In this document: in pieces, positions 32,528 to 43,433 of the stretch
Position numbering within the stretch: position 1 is the first letter of the stretch
Layout of the letters: every line of letters begins with the position of its first letter
Source of the DNA: Gautieria morchelliformis
Lineage: Eukaryota; Basidiomycota; Agaricomycetes; Gomphales; Gomphaceae
Length of the DNA stretch: 64,000 bases
NCBI GenBank assembly: GCA_015179125.1
Contig: WHVA01000405.1
Location: 42,614-106,613, forward strand
Direction: 5' to 3'
Notes under the pieces: model-generated
Databases searched by the model: none
Seen by the model: only the letters and a program-made list of their open reading frames with translations
What the model was told of the DNA's origin: nothing
Program-made: the position numbers and the translations under genes

Positions 32528-34733
32528 ATGCCTTCCACATTCATTCACTTTGAGGCTCTCCGGGCTCGCGTCGCATCTCACCCTCACGCCCCCATCTTTA
32601 AGCTCCCCAAGCCAGGCGCGCTCGGCCGCGAGTGGGTAAATGTCTCGTATAAAGACTTCCAGGCGGATATTGAGCGCATGGCCAAATATTGGCTCGCAAA
32701 ACTCGCCTCCCAAGGTCTTCCTCCCCGATCTGTCGTCGGCGTATGGCGAGTTAACTCCGTGTTTTTATACGAATTCTGCTTACTCTCTGCGCTCAGGGTT
32801 CGTGGTTTCACCTATTCCGATGTTATCACCATTTTCGCCATCAGTCGAGCCGGCTTTATTCCCCAAATGTTTGGTTTCGAGCTCCCCAACACCCGCATCG
32901 TCTACGAGCTCCTTGCCAAGGGTGCCGGCAAGGCTATCGTCCACGACCCCGCCAAGACCACGCTGCTTCGCGAGTCTGGCACCACACTCCCTTGCTATGT
33001 CGCCACGGACTACACCACCATTAGTGATGCCGATATTGCTGCCTTTCCCCTACCTGACCTTCCTCCCGCCAAGCCCGACGACTATCTGTTCATCTACCAC
33101 AGTAGCGGCTCTGTTTCCGGTATGCCCAAGGTTGTCCCACAGACTAACCAGTGGCTGGAAACCGTCCAGCACAAGTCACGCGACGCTTTCTGTAGCGGCG
33201 ACTTCGACACCCAGGACGTTTTTATCTGGACGTGCGTATCCATCACACCCCTAGTCTTCTCCGTTGACGCTCTCCAAGTGAATCCTTCTCCCATGCCTTG
33301 GAGATCTGTCGTAAGTGTTTCCTTTTACCCTCTTGCGCTACTATTCACCTTGTGTCGTAGTTTTGCAGCTCATCTTTCACCTTGCGGGGTGCCTTGTCCA
33401 GCCCACACGTATCGACTTCGATTCTCACGAACTCGCGACCCTGATTCGCGTTGCAGGTGTCAACCGCATCATCCAGTTCACGGGTGTCTTGCGAAGGCAC
33501 CTGGACGACGCCCGTGGAGGTGTCGTCGAACCGGGCCTACTTGCCCTCCTCAAGCAGTCGCGACAGGTTACCTACGCAGGCATGCCACTCTCCCCCGAGC
33601 TCGAGGATTGGGCGGTTGCCCAGGGTATTCCCATGACGGTAACCAGCCCCTTTCATTCCACAGTGTATAGATTTACCTTGTACCCAGAACAACTTCGGCT
33701 GCACTGAATGCGGTACGCCCTTCCGCCTGAACTTCCCCGCCTTCCCCCTCTCACCCTTTCCCCAGGCGGGCTCCTCACTTCGGACATCGGAGACCGTCGT
33801 CTTCGCATGCTTCCCAATATCTCGTACAAAATGGTCCCCGTCGGCCCCACGTCCATCGACGGCGCCGAATACGGTCGTCTCCTCGAGCTGTGGATCCTCC
33901 CCGACTCGCCCGATCTCCCCATCGCCGCCCTGCGCACGCCCGACGGCGGCTGGCGCAGCGGCGACCTATTCGAGGAGCCCGAGCCCGGCAAGTATCTCTT
34001 CCGCGGCCGCGACGACGACTGGATCAAAAGCCAGTGGAGCGAGCGTCTCGATACCAAGTGAACGGTGTGATGTCGTTCTTGACCGGCTGATTGACTAACG
34101 TATGCGTTGCGCAGGGCTATCGAGGACAACGTATACACGACGTGCCCCGATATCGTCGCCAACTGCGTCGTCGTGGGCAACGGCCGCCCTTACCCCGCGC
34201 TCTTCGTCGAGCCCCGTGTGCCCGCCGCGACGCCCGCTGCCGAGTTGGAGCTGAAGCGGGAGATTATCAAACGCACGAGCGATTTCCACTCTCTGCGGTA
34301 CGTGTATGCTTTTGCCGCCAGGTTCCCCTTTTGCAGGTGTTCATAGAATGTGCATTGTTGGCTGCTGCCCGCCAGGTATCTCCACGAGCGCATACAGGAC
34401 GTGCGCATGATCAAAATCGTCCCCGCGAAAGCACTCCCGCGCACCGTCGTCAAGGGCAACATCAGGTTCGTTATCCATACAAAGCCCTCATGCCGCCCGC
34501 GCGTTTCTGACTTGCCGTCGGGTTCACGCGCCGCGCCGCACAGACGCCGCGCCGTCGAGCAGGACTTCGCAAGCGACCTGGAGGCGATGTACGCGTCCTT
34601 CCCCCAGGAAGAAGTCTATGCCGGCATCTGTATCTCGGAACCTCCGCCCAAAGGCAAGGACATGAGTACTAGTACTAGTAGTAATAGTGGGCGCGGTCCC
34701 GCCCAGACTCTGGTGGGGGCTGCTGCTGCGTGA
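32528..34733 (+). CDS. adenylate-forming enzyme (ANL superfamily, NRPS-like A domain)
   Basis: Multi-exon gene whose product activates a carboxylic acid as an acyl-AMP. Exon 1 (from 32528) holds the N-terminal lobe and the ATP loop SSGSVSGMPK. Further exons: about 33360-33638, 33688-33712, 33766-34057, 34115-34297, 34376-34465 and 34544-34733; the phases of the last six agree. They carry NNFGCTEC (substrate pocket), GGWRSGDLF and FRGRDDDWIK (hinge), and VVKGNIR near the C-terminal Lys. The product ends in an Asp/Ser/Thr-rich tail with no carrier or reductase domain, so it is shorter than A-T-R type enzymes. The exon joins near 32745 and 33240 do not resolve cleanly; an unspliced-looking insert of about 17 residues after GVW suggests a missed intron or a small lesion. 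The substrate cannot be read from the sequence. Its 3' end is duplicated at 1409-1999. Confidence 0.85.
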
Positions 34734-34828
34734 GTATCGGACTTTCTCCGAATCTTCTTGATCTTAATCGTATTCGTCTTTCACCGTGCGTTCGAAAATT
34801 GGCGCTATTCCGAGCTGTTGGCAGTTAT

Positions 34829-34834
34829 AATAAA
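34829..34834 (+). terminator. polyadenylation signal
   Basis: AATAAA 95 bp behind the stop of the adenylate-forming enzyme gene. Confidence 0.5.
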
Positions 34835-34880
34835 AATACGTGACTAGTCATTGGTGCTGCGATCTTTGAGTGTTGAGTAA

Positions 34881-35300
34881 TTAAGGTTCGACATAGGAGT
34901 TTGAGTGGATCAGCGAACTATTGTCGAGGCTGCACGCTGCGGACGTCCATGGATTTAATTGGGTGGACGTCTGATAGGGAGTTACGAATTTCTCCGTTGA
35001 ACATCTTAATTGCTTACTGCGGTTGGTTGCATTCCACTCACTGCGTTTAGGCCCCGGATATTCGGGCCACGACGTCATGTATCGATATAGATAACAGGAA
35101 CTCACCGCGTTTTGTGGGTTGGTAGTTGTAGTCCGAATATGCGCAAATAGCTGAGTTATTGCAGATGTTCGGGGGTACGCTGAGTTCAACGATGGTAGGT
35201 AAATTGTCGCCTAGGATGCGTTCAATTTGGATTAGTCTCTGGATGCACGAAGAAATATGAGTTTGATTGTCACTCCGATATATATATATATATATTATGG
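34881..35300 (-). CDS. possible spliced gene fragment, hypothetical
   Basis: Minus-strand pieces read RLIQIERILGDNLPTIVELS, SVPPNICNNSAICAYSDYNY, then after a GTGAGT donor a second piece to the stop at 34881. The composition is protein-like in the first part only. No family recognised; the exon borders are tentative. Confidence 0.25.
35278..35296. repeat. TA microsatellite
   Basis: An uninterrupted (TA) run of about nine units. Confidence 0.9.
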
Positions 35301-35549
35301 TATGAATACATGACCTCCTCATCCTATGGGCCACACACCTATTCAGATCCAAGTCACACCAAGCCTATACACGCAAACATTATACTCGCAACCCATTTAC
35401 CTTAGTACACATAGACCCAGCCCTTTTCATCATGGCCAGAATGTGCTCAAGTTATTGAAAGCCCATTATATTAATTAGAGTACAAACCCCACCAATTCCC
35501 CGCATACATACATACGCGCAGCGTCATCATGTAATATAAATAAAACCAA

Positions 35550-35999
35550 ATGTGTCCACAAGAGACCATTCCTCTACCTGCACCTGTACCACCGCTAGAG
35601 CTCATGCGGGAGAGCAACCCCTTCCCACCTGACCCATACGGCAAGCCCCCGCCGTCCCTGAAAATTGCCGCACTGCGCCGCGACTGGTGCAGGCTAACGG
35701 CCGATGCGCGTGAGGCATTCTGGAAGGAGCATCTTGCTGGAGAGGAATCCGAGACCGAGCCTGAGAGTGATTCTAGCCTAACCAACCCTTCTAAGCTCCT
35801 TCAGACGAAAATTGCCCACGCCGCCCCGGTGGAGGAAGACACCGTAAGACCGAAGCTCGTCCCTTCTAAGCCCACTAGCGTATCTGACCCGGGTCCGACA
35901 TGGCATTGTCGAAGTCGTACGACTTCGACAATGCCATGTCGGACCCGGGCTCGCCCGGTACGTTGGGAGGCGAGGCTGTGGGTGGACGTGGTAAAGTGA
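35550..35999 (+). CDS. hypothetical protein, C-terminus altered by a palindrome
   Basis: 149 residues; the first 110 look like genuine protein (FPPDPYGKPPPSLKIAALRR, LTADAREAFWKEHLAGEESE). At 35888 the frame enters a 62-bp perfect palindrome and goes on in an Arg-rich stretch that looks out of frame. In another plus frame the bases behind the palindrome read SYDFDNAMSDPGSPGTLGGE, so the palindrome probably shifted or duplicated the end of the gene. No family recognised. Confidence 0.4.
   Translation: MCPQETIPLPAPVPPLELMRESNPFPPDPYGKPPPSLKIAALRRDWCRLTADAREAFWKEHLAGEESETEPESDSSLTNPSKLLQTKIAHAAPVEEDTVRPKLVPSKPTSVSDPGPTWHCRSRTTSTMPCRTRARPVRWEARLWVDVVK
35888..35949. repeat. 62-bp perfect palindrome
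   Basis: Starts CCCGGGTCCGACATGGCATT and ends as its exact complement, with no loop (centre GTCGTACGAC). Palindromes of this length are unstable, so it is either recent or an assembly artefact. Confidence 0.95.
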
Positions 36000-36059
36000 A
36001 TGCCGGAGAAGAAGGGAGACGGGGGGAATGAGAGGCGCGGACGCAAAGGGGGGAAAATA

Positions 36060-36342
36060 GTACTATGTCACCATTCTTAAAAGATCTCTCATATCCATGC
36101 CCTTGTATTATATCTTCTACAGCGACAGCACTTTTTTTCTTGCCCCAGAATATTTTTCCATTTGCAGCACCTTCTTTAAGAGCGCCTGCATTGTATTTAG
36201 AACATCTTTCTTTTTTTGTAATCTTACGGCGTGAGGCGACAAGCAGCATGCCGCGCGAAGGAATCCATGCCGCACACGCGTTGACCCAGTCTTGGGCCGT
36301 CGAACGTGACCCAAAGTTGTGCGTGCCACACGGCTCGCTCAC
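36060..36342 (-). CDS. possible coding fragment, hypothetical
   Basis: Minus-strand frame from the Met at 36342, about 95 residues before it reaches the palindrome region: SRSTAQDWVNACAAWIPSRG, LKEGAANGKIFWGKKKSAVA, VEDIIQGHGYERSFKNGDIV. The Lys-rich and Gly-rich spacing is protein-like. No family recognised; it may be an exon. Confidence 0.3.
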
Positions 36343-36539
36343 AGAGGCAGGACTATCCTAAGGGATGATAGCCATATGTTGCCACTCACTCATAAAATCG
36401 CATACGGTGAGGTGTACGAAGGATATCATACTGTATAAAACGATACCTTAGGGATAGCATGGTCGGACGTGAGGAACGCTCTCCTCAAAATAAAATCTAA
36501 GCGTGGGGGCTTATACATATAACGATAGGAAACACAGTT

Positions 36540-37430
36540 TACCTTTGCCCAGCTTCATACAGGACAGCATCAGCGAATGCCTGTGTGCAAACCGATGGAC
36601 GACGCACCTCAGCGCAATGCTCGTCTTCAACAGAGGGATCAGCTCGGTGTTCAGGCAGTGACGGAATGAGTATCATAATGTCAGCTGGGTGTAAGATTAA
36701 GTAAGGGACATGCACGAAGAGTGGCACGGGACGTCTGCCAACGCATTGACGCTGCGAACTCATCCGACGTCTCCACTGCCATTGCAGCAGTCTACAATAC
36801 CGATCAGTCATACCATTACGACAAAGGAATTGTTCCACCCACATTGGTCGCACCCGTCTGGAGTTTTTTATTCAGACTGTCCTCGAACTTACCCTTGAGC
36901 TCCGCCACAGCACTGTCCATTATGCTCTCAAAGGCCTGAGATGGTGCAAGTTAGTGAGCATATCGCCTGTACAGAGACAAGAAATGACCTGAGTCTTGTA
37001 GACATGACTATGGTAGACAGCATCGTTCAACAGGATTCCACTCTTTCCAAAGCTCGACTTCGAAACTTAATATACCCGTTCTTGAGACTGGGAGCTACTA
37101 GTGAGATGATATAAATCGGTACTATAGCCCATGATGGCGCACGATGATTGCACCGTGGCAAACCAGATCAGCTACTTACCAGGAGATCGCAGGGGTCCTT
37201 GCGGGTTCTGACATTAAAAGCGCGTCGCGGTCCGACATACCGATTGGACCACCTGGTATTGAATCGCGCAGTAAGAAAATGAACGCTTCTAAAATTCCAA
37301 TGAAGTCAAGTATAATATGCTGGTTTGACTCGAATTGGCCTTACGTCCTCAAAAGTCTAGTGAGAGAGCTCATCGCAGTGGCGAGAACGAACAAGCTGAT
37401 AGCGATCGCCAACATGAGACTACGTATTTT
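36540..37430 (-). pseudogene. unresolved multi-exon host gene piece
   Basis: On the minus strand several short exon-like stretches follow each other: RDSIPGGPIGMSDRDALL (about 37200-37270), AVAELKGKFEDSLNKKLQTG (about 36870-36930), AVETSDEFAASMRWQTSRAT (about 36700-36790), and DPSVEDEHCAEVRRPSVCTQ to the stop after AGQR (about 36550-36640), separated by GT-AG stretches. Phases do not all agree, so exact exons are not given. I do not recognise the product. Confidence 0.35.
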
Positions 37431-37973
37431 GGTCTCAGCGGGTTTGTTTACTAGAACCCATAACGTGACTACGGCGCTTGGGGCAGGGCGGGTGCGCGGG
37501 GGCAGACGTGCAAAGCCACCAGGTAGTCGGCGCTGTTCACACACTGGCCTGGGCCAGGAATCCGCCAGGTCCGGGGGAAGGGCGTCGGTAGTCGGTGGCG
37601 GGCGGGGAAGGTGGGCAGAGAGGCGTGGGCGTACGGGGCGGGGTATGCTGGGGCGTAGTGGAGGGCGTCGTCGAGTGTGCGGGCCATCTGCGGGCAGAGT
37701 CAGCAGAAGCGTGGGAGGCCGGCACACGCACACCAGCGCCGAGGCTTGGCATCGCTCTCTCCGGCATCGAGGCGACGAGGTCGAGTGAGCGGTCGTCCTC
37801 GGTGGTGTGGCGCTGCTGGCGCGGAAAGTCGCTGGGCAGCGGCGGAAGGGCGGGTGCGTAGGATGTGGTCTGTGCGGGCGTCTGTCAGACGCAGATACGT
37901 ACGGAGCCACGTGACGATCGACGCGCGCTTTTGGCCGAGAATACGTGGGAGCTGGCTTCGATGTTAGTTCCAT
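37341..37973 (-). CDS. hypothetical protein with a membrane segment
   Basis: The 3' part encodes a likely membrane segment: VVTLWVLVNKPAE, then SLMLAIAISLFVLATAMSSL. The middle 400 bp are very GC-rich and open in several minus frames, one of which reads MARTLDDALHYAPAYPAPYA and looks more natural, so a spliced gene that uses that frame is likely. It could be the 5' part of the piece at 36540-37430. No function can be given. Confidence 0.35.
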   Translation of the reverse strand: MELTSKPAPTYSRPKARVDRHVAPYVSASDRRPHRPHPTHPPFRRCPATFRASSATPPRTTAHSTSSPRCRRERCQASALVCVCRPPTLLLTLPADGPHTRRRPPLRPSIPRPVRPRLSAHLPRPPPTTDALPPDLADSWPRPVCEQRRLPGGFARLPPRTRPAPSAVVTLWVLVNKPAETKIRSLMLAIAISLFVLATAMSSLTRLLRT

Positions 37974-38070
37974 GACAGGTCCGAAGTACGGACAGGTCCG
38001 AAGTACGCAGTGCCATACGGCGCCTCTCGCCGTCTTCCCCCTCTACCACCCACATTGAGCACTACTAACT

Positions 38071-41000
38071 ATGAACAACGCTGAGGACAATGTCGAGGGC
38101 ACTGTGACAGCACCGTAAGTCCACGATCACTGCTCTAGTGAGCCAACTGTTCACTCCACTCCGAAGTATTCCTGCAGGAATCAGATTGGCAGGAAAGACT
38201 CTTTCGTTTGCGCTACCTATTGCATACTGACTCTTGTTGATCGACAACAGACCTGAAATGCGATCACCTTCCCAATGTCGGACTGTTCTGCAAACGTCCT
38301 GGTAACTTCTACGTAAAACTCAGTGTCGATAAGGATATCCAGAAGACTGCGGTATCTGCGAGAGGCAATACTGCCTCGTGGAATGAGTCGTTCCATTTGT
38401 GCGTTTAATTCCAATGTTATTCTCTTCACACGACTTAAATCCATGCCCAGCAATGACTTTCATGGGTCTTCCGTATTAGGAATGGAAGTCTACGGGCACC
38501 GTATCTTTACACGTGATGACTACATAGGCGGTACGAAGGAACGGGTTGAGTTGCTGCTTGCAGAAGGAGGAACTGGAGGTCGGTCGTTTTCCCTCATTGA
38601 TGGAATGCACGCGTAATCATCGACCATGGCAGCCATTGTTCGCAAACTGCAAAAATCAGATAAGGCAGGGACGATGCATGAGGTTCTGACTGTCATAGAG
38701 TTCACTCTCACGTCTTTCGCGACGTCCGATGAGGCCCAGAAGGCCGAGTTGAAGGAAGCCGTCAGCGGAACGAGAGTGGTCGATAATATGAACCCGCCGC
38801 CGTCCCTAATCACTTATGTTCGGAATGACACTTTGACCACCAATACTATCGATCCAATAGCGGCGGCTTGGGATCCCCTCCTGCGGAAGGTCCAGCTGTT
38901 AACCAATATTGTGGATAAGGTCTCAGAGGTATCGTTAGGTTGGTCGTCTCCCAGGTTATCTGATTGACACGGTGTGCTTTGATTCTAGGTCCATCCTTAT
39001 GCGAAAATGGCATGGTCCATCCTGTCTCTTGCACATACGGTACATCTATGACATACACCAACCGGATAGATACAGCTGACATCTAGGGTTGACACTATTT
39101 AGACGATCATTGATCAGATGGACCGGGACGATAGCATTCATGGTCTGGCGAAAATTATTGCAGACACCTATGAGTTCGTCGACCAGACCGACCCGTTGAA
39201 GAAAATTGAATCTCACGAGTCAATTATCCTATCCTTGGCGCAGCAGACGTTAGACTGCAGCTACTTTATTCGCGCCTACGCAAAAAACAAGGGATTCTGT
39301 ATGTTGAACCCACTGTCAGATGGCCATGGCTGAGGATCTTTGTTCAGGGAAAAGAACCGTGAAAAATCTAGGGTCGGATGTCGACAGCAAGGTCAAACAA
39401 TACCGGGATAAGTTCAACAATCTCAGGTTGGCGTTACAGGAACAGGCCGTCATTCATACTGAAATCACTGCACTACGTGTTCTGGATGCCGTCGGCGACC
39501 TCTGTGAGTTTTCTGACTTTGGGTCTCTCCCGAGGCTAATACACCTGCAACTAGCCGTGGAAGCTCATCTTGATGACATGCCTTATGCCGCGGGAGCTGG
39601 ATGCGATCCTCAAAAAGGCTGTTTGCCGGGTACTCGCGAGAAAGTTATTGAGGAGATCTGCGATTGGGCCAACCAGGATAGCGACGACACCCCCCGGATA
39701 TTTTACTTGAACGATGTTGCAGGTGCCGGCAAATCTGCAATTGCTCACGAGGTTGCTCGACGATTTGGCGGGCTCAAACGTCTCGGATCGTCATACTGTT
39801 TTGATCGCGCTCATCAGGCAGATCGATCTCCCAACAATGTCTTTAGCACGATTGCTCGTGATCTGGCTGATCTGGACCTACAACGCAAAGCATCATTGGG
39901 GAAAGTGGTCGGAGAGCAGAGAGCCCTTCGGACCACACGCATACCTCATCAGCAGTTCCAGAAGTTCATTCTAGACACCGCCCATGGCCTAACGACTGTC
40001 GGACCAACGGTGATCGTCATTGATGCATTGGATGAGAGCGGAGACCGGGAATCTCGCCAGGGTCTCTTGTCTGTCCTTAGCAATGAAGCTGCAAAACTGC
40101 CATCCAATTTCCGTGTCCTTATCACGTCGCGTGCTGAAAAAGACATCCAGGACGCCCTTCTTAGGAGGCATGTGCTGTCCAGGTCCATAAAGGATATTGA
40201 CCCTAACCCTGCCCATGACGTCTCTCGCTTTGTGAAAGATCAACTAGGCCACATTACGGCCCTTGAGCTTAAATGGCCCAACGATGCCTGGTGTCAATTA
40301 TTAGTCGAGAAATCTGAAGGTCACTTTCAATGGGCGTCCACTGCTTGTCGATTTGTGAAAGGAGATGGGACGCAAGGTCTCGACCCTGCCGAGCAACTGG
40401 ATACCCTTTTGGCCTCAATGTTACAGAACACGCACCTCAGTCGGTTGGATGGGTTATATCTCAACATACTAAAGGAAATATTCAGATTGGGAGATAACCC
40501 TGTTATCGTCCGTCGATTCCGATCGGTCATGGGCTGCATACTGGTAGTCAGAGAACCCCTGTCCATCTCTGCTCTCCGGAAGCTGTGTGATGAAACCGAA
40601 CTGAGCAATGTGGTGGATTTGATAGTTGGGCCAATGGGATCTTTGTTGAGCGGTGTCGCACAGGAGTCTGACCCAATCCGTCTGCTGCACACATCATTTC
40701 GTGACTTTCTAACAGATGACGGCCGGAGTGGACCCTACTACATCGATACATCTTCACACAATGACCGCCTTGCGTTCTCATCCTTGCGCGTGATGGAGGA
40801 TGAGCTTTGTTTCAACATTTGTCAGCTTGAAACTTCACATCTGCGCAACGACGATGTCGTCGACTTGGCGACAAGGACCAAGAAGTATATATCCCCACAA
40901 CTTTCCTACTCTTGCCGTTTTTGGGCGGACCATGTTCACGCACCACCTTTACGCCGGGTATAGGTGCAAAGGTCAAGGAGTTCTTCGAGACTAAGCTACT

Positions 41001-42409
41001 CTACTGGCTGGAAGTTTTGAGTTTGATCAAGAAGGTACCCGATGCATCAGCAGCGCTATCGTCAATAATGGATTGGGGTCAAGTGAGTGCCCAAGTTGTT
41101 ATGTGCTCCGATGTGAGACTAACGAACTTCAGGATAATGACATTACAGCTTTCGTAACGGATGCCCACAATTTTGTAGCTGCGTTTGGGAGTGTAATCTC
41201 TCAGAGTGCTCCCCATCTCTATTTGTCGGCACTCCCCTTCGCACCTGAAAGGTCGAAAATATGCGAGACTTACCTCCCACGATTTCCACGTCTACTCCGC
41301 ATCGAGACCGGGAAAGCGACGACATGGCTACCTATTCAAACCGTTCTCTTAGGCCACGCCGACACCGTCATGTCGGTGGCGTTCTCGCACGACGGCAAGC
41401 GCATTGCCTCCGGGTCTCGTGACAACACGATCCGTGTGTGGAATGCAGACACCGGGGAGCTCATTTCAGCACCACTCAAAGGCCACACCCACACCGTCTC
41501 GTCGGTAGCGCTCTCGCATGACAGTAAGCGCATCGTGTCTGGGTCCTTTGACAAAACAATCCGTGTGTGGAATGCAGACACTGGGGAGCTCATTTCAGGT
41601 CCATTCGAAGGCCACACCCACTTCGTCTCGTCGGTGGCATTCTCGCACAACGGCAGGCGCATCGTCTCCGTGGCTGATGACAACACAATCCGTGTGTGGA
41701 ATGCAGACACTGGGGCGATCATTTCAGCACCATTCGAAGGCCACCCCGACTGGGTCAGGTCGGTGGCGCTTTCGCAGGACGGCAAGCGCGTCGTCTCCGG
41801 GTTTCATGACAACACGATCCGTGTGTGGAATGCGGACATCGGGGAGCTCACTTTAGCACCACTCGAAGGCCACACCCAGACCGTCTCGTCGGTTGCGTTC
41901 TCGCGTGACAGCAAGCGCATCGTCTCTGGGTCCTAGGACAAGACAATCCGTGTGTGGAATGCAGACACTGGGGAGCTCATTTCAGGTCCATTCGAAGGCC
42001 ACACCAAAGCCGTCTGTTCCGTGGCATTCTCGCACGACGACAAGCGCATTGTCTCTGGGTCCTCTGACAAGACGATCCGTGTGTGGAATGCAGACACCAG
42101 GGAGCTCATTTCAACACCTTTCACAGGTCCTCCTAGTCAGTAGCTGTTATCTTGATTAGTCGGAACATGATGAAATCTGCTAATATCCTTTGCACAGTTA
42201 CGGGGCCAGGGTTTAGAAACGGCACACGGCTCGAAAATGGCTGGTTACTAAACTCGCCCTCAGAACTTTTATTCTGGATACCCCCCTGGTCACAAGTAGG
42301 TCTCTGGTGGCCGGCGAACACCGCTGTGATCGCGAAGGTGTCCACAAAGCTTGATTTCGGCCGCTTTGAGCATGGCAGGTTGTGGACGCGATGCAGAGAG
42401 GCCACATGA
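38071..42409 (+). pseudogene. NLR-like protein: C2, NACHT, WD40 repeats, C-terminal domain (two lesions)
   Basis: Exons by frame: 38071-38114 (first join uncertain), 38251-38398, 38451-38578, 38633-38938, 38989-39039, 39103-39298, 39348-39503, 39555-41082, 41133-42126, 42198-42409. The first exons encode a C2-like domain (GNFYVKLSVDKDIQKTAVSA, VLGMEVYGHRIFTRDDYIGG). Next come a helical region (AKMAWSILSLAHT, ADTYEFVDQTDPLKKIESHE) and NACHT with GAGKSAIAHEV (P loop, near 39725) and VIVIDALDES (Walker B, near 40015). A winged-helix and linker part precedes six WD40 repeats of 43 residues. The last exon (LLFWIPPWSQVGLWWPANTA) is a C-terminal block I recall from agaricomycete NACHT-WD40 proteins. 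STAND proteins of this build act as non-self sensors. Lesions: 1-bp loss near 40947 and TAG at 41934 in repeat 5. Probably a pseudogene unless these are sequencing errors. Confidence 0.85.
41350..42126 (+). repeat. six near-identical 129-bp WD40 repeats
   Basis: Each unit encodes 43 residues of the form GHTxxVxSVAFSxDxKRIVS, then [20 protein letters not shown]. The stretch encoding [14 protein letters not shown] is almost the same base for base in all units, while the positions around HTxxV and SGSxD differ. This pattern, uniform frame with a few variable sites, is what repeat exchange between units plus diversifying selection leaves in fungal NLRs. Unit 5 carries the TAG. Confidence 0.92.
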
Positions 42410-42671
42410 TTTTGCCGGGGTAAACACTTATTGACACACAGATATGTTGCATCTCCTACTACCATAGTGATTGGACTTCCAGGTGGTTTTGAGAATATTC
42501 CTGTGTTTTATTAGCCACTCACATGGATTATTTTAAATATTGTACATGTAATAACCACCTGAAAGCCTGCCAAGGAGGTTTTCTCCAGACCTAAGGGGGT
42601 TGTTCCAAGTGAAGCACCCAATTTTAATTAGTGATTAATTAATTCATCATGTTGATCAACTTTGTGAATTG
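42410..42671. other. intergenic stretch
   Basis: AT-rich, no open frame of note. It contains a loose inverted pair (CCAGGTGGTT near 42480 and AACCACCTGA near 42550). Confidence 0.5.
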
Positions 42672-43426
42672 TGATAAGAGATACTCCGTATATGTTTAGA
42701 CTTTGTGTGGGATTATGATTCAAACTTCGAGAGAAGCTGAATCGAATAGAGTTCGATTTGTTGAGAGAATCGCATGTACTATGGAAAGTGTATCTCACTA
42801 TGAGAACTATTTCAGTCTGGAATCTCGAGACGGTGGGGAGGATAAATTTCTGTTATTGCTGCTAAACAATCACATTTGTTGGTAACTATTTAACTACTGG
42901 GAAGAGGCTCAGCGTCGACATGATGCTCACGGTTCGTAACACAGGAGTATAAGGGGGAAGTGGTGTGGAGTCGAGAGTGAACTCTCGAGTGAATACTACA
43001 AGAGATAATTAGGTAGTTGCTGTGTGTGAGGCGGTGATGTAGTGGAGCGTATGGGTGACAAATGAGGGAAATCATGGAGCTGCAGTCAAAGCCGCTCAGG
43101 GACGATCGAATACATGTCGTGTCTTGATTGGGATTGAATAGGTACCTAAGCGGGGATCTGCGCCTCGGGTCGGTCCCTCGATCGAGATTGATGTGATCGA
43201 TGTATGTAATGTGATGACGACCGGCTTGGCATGCCCTGTACGCATGCGTGGCAATGTATTGGTATGGCGTCGTGTGTATGCGAGTCAGGGGGTTTGGGGA
43301 TATCTTTATGTGTCTGAGTGTGGACGTGGGCATGGGTTTTGGGAAGCATGTGGTTCGGTTTCGTCAGCATGTCTTAGATATAGATCTGGGTGATGTCATT
43401 ACTATCTTTACTCGATTATCACAACA
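42672..43426 (-). repeat. 3' LTR of copia element F
   Basis: 755 bp; on the minus strand it starts TGTTGTGATAATCGAG and ends TCTCTTATCA. It is preceded (minus strand) by the polypurine tract TTTGAGGGGGAG at 43427-43440. The last 200 bp match 53880-54078, the surviving part of the 5' LTR. Confidence 0.88.
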
Positions 43427-43433
43427 CTCCCCC

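Noticed and set aside
41350-42126. A 129-bp satellite array
   Set aside because: The units are in-frame WD40 repeats of a gene with introns on both sides.
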